From assembly GCA_902496595.1 (NCBI GenBank), contig CABVBV010000090.1, positions 1 through 8,608 on the forward strand: a DNA stretch of 8,608 nucleotides, written 5' to 3'. The notes beneath the pieces are model-generated. The model had not been told where the DNA came from. It did no database searches and worked only from the letters and a program-made list of their open reading frames with translations. A program made the translations under genes and the position numbers. The DNA is from an uncultured Eubacteriales bacterium. Its GTDB lineage: Bacteria > Bacillota > Clostridia > Oscillospirales > Oscillospiraceae. Positions 6,213-8,608 of this stretch are shown one piece after another; the stretch's first letter is position 1; every line of letters begins with the position of its first letter.

Positions 6213-6236
6213 CGTTATTCTCTACTGAGAATAACA
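6213..6236. promoter_or_regulatory. Palindromic operator, ModE-box-like, before yqeC
   Basis: GTTATTCTC at 6214-6222 and GAGAATAAC at 6227-6235 form a perfect 9-bp inverted repeat with a 4-base centre. The core matches the yedE operator (GTTATTCT-N6-AGAAYAAC), and ten bases of one arm (GAGAATAACG on the minus strand) are identical. It overlaps the last bases of the yqeC -10 box and the predicted start site near 6227, and lies 66-89 bases upstream of the predicted start of the ModE-like gene. It could therefore repress the operon and also affect the regulator's gene. Confidence 0.75.
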
Positions 6237-6262
6237 ATACCACCCATTTCCACCCTCGTCAA
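6234..6262 (-). promoter_or_regulatory. Promoter of the yqeC-yqeB-selD operon
   Basis: On the minus strand, TTGACG (complement of 6257-6262) lies 17 bases before TATTGT (complement of 6234-6239). TGG just before the -10 gives an extended -10 (TGnTATTGT). Predicted start is near 6227, with a leader of about 25 nt holding the AGGTGAG ribosome binding site. The -10 matches only four of six consensus bases. Confidence 0.65.
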
Positions 6263-6292
6263 GCGTTGACGGAGTTCGGCGGAGGGTGGTAT
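6237..6292. repeat. Mirror-symmetric divergent promoter region
   Basis: Three nested inverted repeats share one centre zone. ATACCACCC (6237-6245) pairs with GGGTGGTAT (6284-6292), CCACCCTC (6250-6257) pairs with GAGGGTGG (6282-6289), and CGTCAA (6257-6262) pairs with TTGACG (6266-6271) across 3 bases. The outer arms are the TGG-TAT extended -10 regions and the inner arms are the two -35 boxes, so the two divergent promoters are close to mirror images. Confidence 0.75.
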
Positions 6293-6295
6293 AAT
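6266..6295 (+). promoter_or_regulatory. Promoter of the ModE-like gene, extended -10, probably leaderless
   Basis: TTGACG (6266-6271), an 18-base spacer and a perfect TATAAT (6290-6295) preceded by TGG (extended -10). Transcription should start about 7 bases on, at 6301-6303, which is where the first ATG (6302-6304) lies. The GGAGGG at 6281-6286 sits inside the promoter and would not be in the mRNA. Confidence 0.75.
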
Positions 6296-6301
6296 ATTTT
6301 C

Positions 6302-6649
6302 ATGGAAAATATGCATTACAACATATCCGTGAGACTGTTCACGGCAGGGAAATGCTTCGGCCCCGGACTGGCGACGCTGCTGACGCTGGTGCGGGAGCTT
6401 CATTCGCTGCGCGCTGCGGCGGCCAAGATGGGCATGGCCTACTCGAAGGCCTGGAGGATACTGAAAGACAGTGAACAGGCTCTTGGCTTTCCGCTTCTGG
6501 ACAGCACTACCGGAGGCCGCCACGGAGGCGGAGCCGTTCTGACGGAAGAGGCGGAAGCCATCCTCTCCGACTATGAGCGCTTCTGTCGGGAACTGAAATC
6601 CCGCGGCGACGAGCTGTTTGCCGAGTGCTTCGCGAGATGGATAAAATGA
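6302..6649 (+). CDS. ModE-type winged-helix regulator lacking the molybdate-binding domain
   Basis: 115 residues from the ATG at 6302 (112 from the ATG at 6311), in the LysR-like winged-helix family of ModE. After a strand (YNISVRLF, 6-13) comes the helix-turn-helix LRAAAAKMGMAYSKAWRILK (36-55). The hallmark wing TTGGRHGGGAVLT (69-81) matches the ATGGKGGGGAVLT of E. coli ModE as I remember it. A final helix (82-115), the usual dimerisation helix, ends the protein. The two C-terminal Mop/TOBE domains that bind molybdate in full ModE (about 260 residues) are absent; a terminator follows 9 bases after the stop, so nothing is broken off. Diverging from yqeC and next to a ModE-box-like palindrome, it is the obvious candidate regulator of the selenium operon. 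What it senses, if anything, is unknown. Confidence 0.92.
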   Translation: MENMHYNISVRLFTAGKCFGPGLATLLTLVRELHSLRAAAAKMGMAYSKAWRILKDSEQALGFPLLDSTTGGRHGGGAVLTEEAEAILSDYERFCRELKSRGDELFAECFARWIK

Positions 6650-6658
6650 ATATAACTC

Positions 6659-6702
6659 AAACCAGCCCCGCTGTTCACATACGAACGCGGGGCTGGTTTT
6701 TT
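6659..6702 (+). terminator. Terminator after the ModE-like gene
   Basis: A 13-bp stem pairs 6659-6671 with 6687-6699. A small inner stem (GTTC 6673-6676 with GAAC 6683-6686) extends it, and Ts continue to 6702. It starts 9 bases past the stop at 6649. It also lies 26 bases beyond the end of the converging M56 gene (6728), but the minus-strand copy has only a short T run, so it probably stops that transcript less well. Confidence 0.9.
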
Positions 6703-6727
6703 CATTTTCCGCTTTCAGCCGCAGCTG

Positions 6728-8491
6728 TTATTGTATCTCCAATATCGTTGCTCCCATATTGTTGCCTTTGGCGCTCATGGCAAGACCTGGGCAGGTCAAG
6801 GTCGCGTGATAGGTGTTTTCTATAGTGCTGGGCTGCGCCGTTCGCACGATGCCGATGCTGCCGCTGTACTGAACCGCCTCACCGTCATACACGGTGAAGT
6901 TTATCGTCGCTGCGGCGGTATCCGTGTCCGGTGTCCAGCTGAGTTCCTGCCCGGCCTCCAGGCTCAGGCTTCCCTCCTGATTCCGCTGCAGCCAGCCTGT
7001 GTCGCAGCTCGCCTCGATCCGCGTCCAGTCGAAGTCGAAATCAAACATGAACTGTATGCCGTAGAGGCTGCTCACCGCCAGATTCGACGTCCAGTCCACG
7101 CCGCCGGCATAGATGCGCTCGTACAGCTCTAGCGCCGCAGCCACGTAACTACCGCCCAGCTCGCTGACCGACAGCTCGGTGACGACGCCGATATAGCGCC
7201 AGTCCTCGCCCTCACGCGCCAGCAGCATATACCTGTCTCCGCCGCTGTCGATGCGTGTAAGCCAGCCATCCTCTATCTGCATACCGCCCACGGGCATCAC
7301 GTTCTCCGGCTCCGCCAGCTTATACCTGGCACCGAGCCTGAACAGCAGCAGCGTCTCGCCCTCGGGGCCTTCGGTCTCGGCGTAACAGGTGAGGTCGGTT
7401 ATCTCGGCCCTTTCGACTTTGAGCCAGCTCATCATCTCCACCTGTTTCACTGTGCAGTTGACGGCGCAACAGAGCACCTGCTCGGGGTAATTCTCGTCCA
7501 GCTGCGCCGTTATTGTCACGCGCTCGTTCTCGTTCTCTCCCGTGTCCTCTGCGGCGGCCTTGGGGTCGGTCAGGAAGCACACGGCCGCGCCTATGCAGAC
7601 CACAATTGCCAGCGCGATGAGCCAGAAGGCGGGCTTTTTATAGCACAGCACCGATTTCACCCGGCTCTTTACCGAGGCCTCGCCGAAGGCCAGCGGGCAG
7701 GCGCTTACAAAGCGTCTCGGCCGGCTGAGATTTAGGAGCGCCTGCGAGTAATCCGCCCTCTCGCCCGCCGCCATTCCGCGCACGACCCGCTCGTCGCAGG
7801 CGAGCTCAATATCACGGCACAGCAGCGCGTACGCCAGCCACACCAAAGGGTTAAACCAGTGCAGGCAGAGCAGCAGGAAGCCCAGCAGCTTAACGACCTG
7901 ATCTCCCCTTCTGATGTGCTCGCGCTCGTGCGCCAGCACATGGCCGCGCTCGGCTTCGCCCAGCCCGAAGGGCAGATAGACCCTCGGTCTGAAAAGGCCC
8001 AGGACAAAGGGGCTCTCCACCCTCTCCGATTCATACACATTCCCATCCAGCCGCACGGCTGTGCGCATTCTCATCCTCAACCTCAGCCAGCTCGACAGCG
8101 CCCAAATCAGCATTACGCATATTCCCGCGAGCCAGATTACTGACCCTATTGGCAGCAGCACCTGCAGCGGGTTCGCGCTCGCCGCCGGCTCCGGAGTGAA
8201 GGCTGCGGTGAAACCCGGGTTTATTGCCTCATTGAGCGCCGCTATGCCCGTGTCCAGCTCCGGCGCGCCCTCGAGCATGATGCCCTCAGGCAGCGTCGCC
8301 GCGCTGGGTATGAGGCTCAGGGCGCTCTCTATGCTCCAGGGCAAGGCCAGCCTCAGCCCAACGACTGCCCAGAGCAGCAGCGTGTACCGCTTCGGCGCCC
8401 TCTTGAGCAGGAGCCGCAGAACTATCACCGCAAGTATCAGCCAGCTCGCGGCGATGCTCATATTTATGAGCTTCTGGAACACCTCAGCCAT
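6728..8491 (-). CDS. M56 / BlaR1-type membrane sensor protease
   Basis: 587 residues. The N-terminal half is a BlaR1/MecR1-type M56 metalloprotease, which on a signal cleaves the partner BlaI-type repressor. Membrane helices are visible at about 11-29, 36-50, 112-133, 200-222 and 288-307. The zinc motif HEREH (188-192) and the third-ligand region ELACDE (229-234) lie on the loop and helix before and after the fourth segment. The last 280 residues, after the final helix, should lie outside the cell. They do not look like the penicillin-binding sensor of BlaR1, having no SxxK/KTG pattern, and instead form an acidic, Tyr- and Trp-rich region of unknown fold. Beta-lactam resistance should therefore not be assumed. 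The start at 8491 overlaps the BlaI stop by 8 nt and has AGGGAGG 9 bases upstream. AT-poor codon use matches the neighbours. Confidence 0.92.
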   Translation of the reverse strand: MAEVFQKLINMSIAASWLILAVIVLRLLLKRAPKRYTLLLWAVVGLRLALPWSIESALSLIPSAATLPEGIMLEGAPELDTGIAALNEAINPGFTAAFTPEPAASANPLQVLLPIGSVIWLAGICVMLIWALSSWLRLRMRMRTAVRLDGNVYESERVESPFVLGLFRPRVYLPFGLGEAERGHVLAHEREHIRRGDQVVKLLGFLLLCLHWFNPLVWLAYALLCRDIELACDERVVRGMAAGERADYSQALLNLSRPRRFVSACPLAFGEASVKSRVKSVLCYKKPAFWLIALAIVVCIGAAVCFLTDPKAAAEDTGENENERVTITAQLDENYPEQVLCCAVNCTVKQVEMMSWLKVERAEITDLTCYAETEGPEGETLLLFRLGARYKLAEPENVMPVGGMQIEDGWLTRIDSGGDRYMLLAREGEDWRYIGVVTELSVSELGGSYVAAALELYERIYAGGVDWTSNLAVSSLYGIQFMFDFDFDWTRIEASCDTGWLQRNQEGSLSLEAGQELSWTPDTDTAAATINFTVYDGEAVQYSGSIGIVRTAQPSTIENTYHATLTCPGLAMSAKGNNMGATILEIQ

Positions 8492-8608
8492 CGCCGTTGC
8501 CCTCCCTGAAGCTGTCTATCATCCGCTGCACCTCGTCCAGCTCCGTCTTTGAAAGCCGCCTGTTCTTCGCAAAGGCCGCGATGAAGGCCGGCAGCGAGCC
8601 GCCGAATT
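8484..8608 (-). CDS. BlaI/MecI/CopY-family repressor, C-terminal part
   Basis: The gene enters from the right edge and only the last 40 codons plus TGA (complement of 8484-8486) are present; the first complete codon ends at 8606. The visible residues start FGGSLPAFIAAFAKNRRLSKTEL and end in a helix, EVQRMIDSFREG. This is the typical C-terminal dimerisation region of BlaI-type repressors (G-S-L-P-A-F, then L-S-x-x-E-L). The DNA-binding N-terminus lies outside the window. Its overlap with the M56 gene makes this a standard two-gene repressor/protease unit. Confidence 0.88.
   Translation of the reverse strand, partial: FGGSLPAFIAAFAKNRRLSKTELDEVQRMIDSFREGNGDG

Noticed and set aside
5522..6301. 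Long upstream extension of the ModE-like frame
   Set aside because: The frame is open by chance antisense to yqeC and crosses both promoters. ModE similarity begins only after the ATG at 6302.
1..8608. CRISPR array, tRNA or rRNA genes, insertion sequence, prophage or attachment sites
   Set aside because: No regularly spaced repeats, cloverleaf, transposase/integrase motifs or terminal repeats were seen; nearly all sequence is explained by the listed genes.

Overview
The window looks like part of the chromosome of a moderately high-GC member of the Bacillota, most likely a Clostridia-class anaerobe. The reasons are an S-layer-homology (SLH) protein tail, a BlaI/BlaR1-type (M56) pair, strong AGGAGG-type ribosome binding sites and the selenium gene set. 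The species cannot be named from the sequence.

Layout. 1-107 (+): the last residues of an SLH-domain protein, followed by a 19-bp hairpin terminator. 280-834 (+): a hypothetical YbjN-like protein. 882-924: a hairpin terminator that works in both directions. 934-6202 (-): a compact selenium operon. In transcription order it is yqeC, yqeB, selD, a cysteine-desulfurase-like gene, yedE, a short yedF/tusA-like gene and a DUF3343 gene. Most junctions overlap or are only 4 nt apart; the exception is the 98-nt gap before yedE, which holds a near-consensus promoter. 6302-6649 (+), divergent from yqeC: a small protein that is only the winged-helix DNA-binding part of ModE. 6728-8491 (-): an M56/BlaR1-type membrane protease. 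8484-8608 (-): the C-terminus of its BlaI-type repressor.

How the genes fit together. SelD makes selenophosphate. The desulfurase-like PLP enzyme could mobilise Se (or S) from (seleno)cysteine. YedE is a candidate importer of a selenium or sulfur compound. The TusA-like protein and the DUF3343 protein are candidate Se/S carriers. YqeB and YqeC are the marker proteins for maturing selenium-dependent molybdenum hydroxylases (xanthine/purine/nicotinate dehydrogenase type) that carry a labile Se ligand. No hydroxylase and no selenocysteine machinery (selA, selB, selC) lies in the window.

The most interesting new signal is regulatory. The same spaced palindrome, GTTATTCT-N6-AGAAYAAC, overlaps the -10 regions of both minus-strand promoters (yqeC and yedE). 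With its flanks it reads CGTTAT-N12-AYAACR, which resembles the E. coli ModE box. The ModE-like protein is encoded right next to one of the two sites, which suggests a local selenium/molybdenum-enzyme regulon. Its own promoter is nearly a mirror image of the yqeC promoter, with the two -35 boxes only 3 bp apart, and it appears to produce a leaderless or almost leaderless mRNA.
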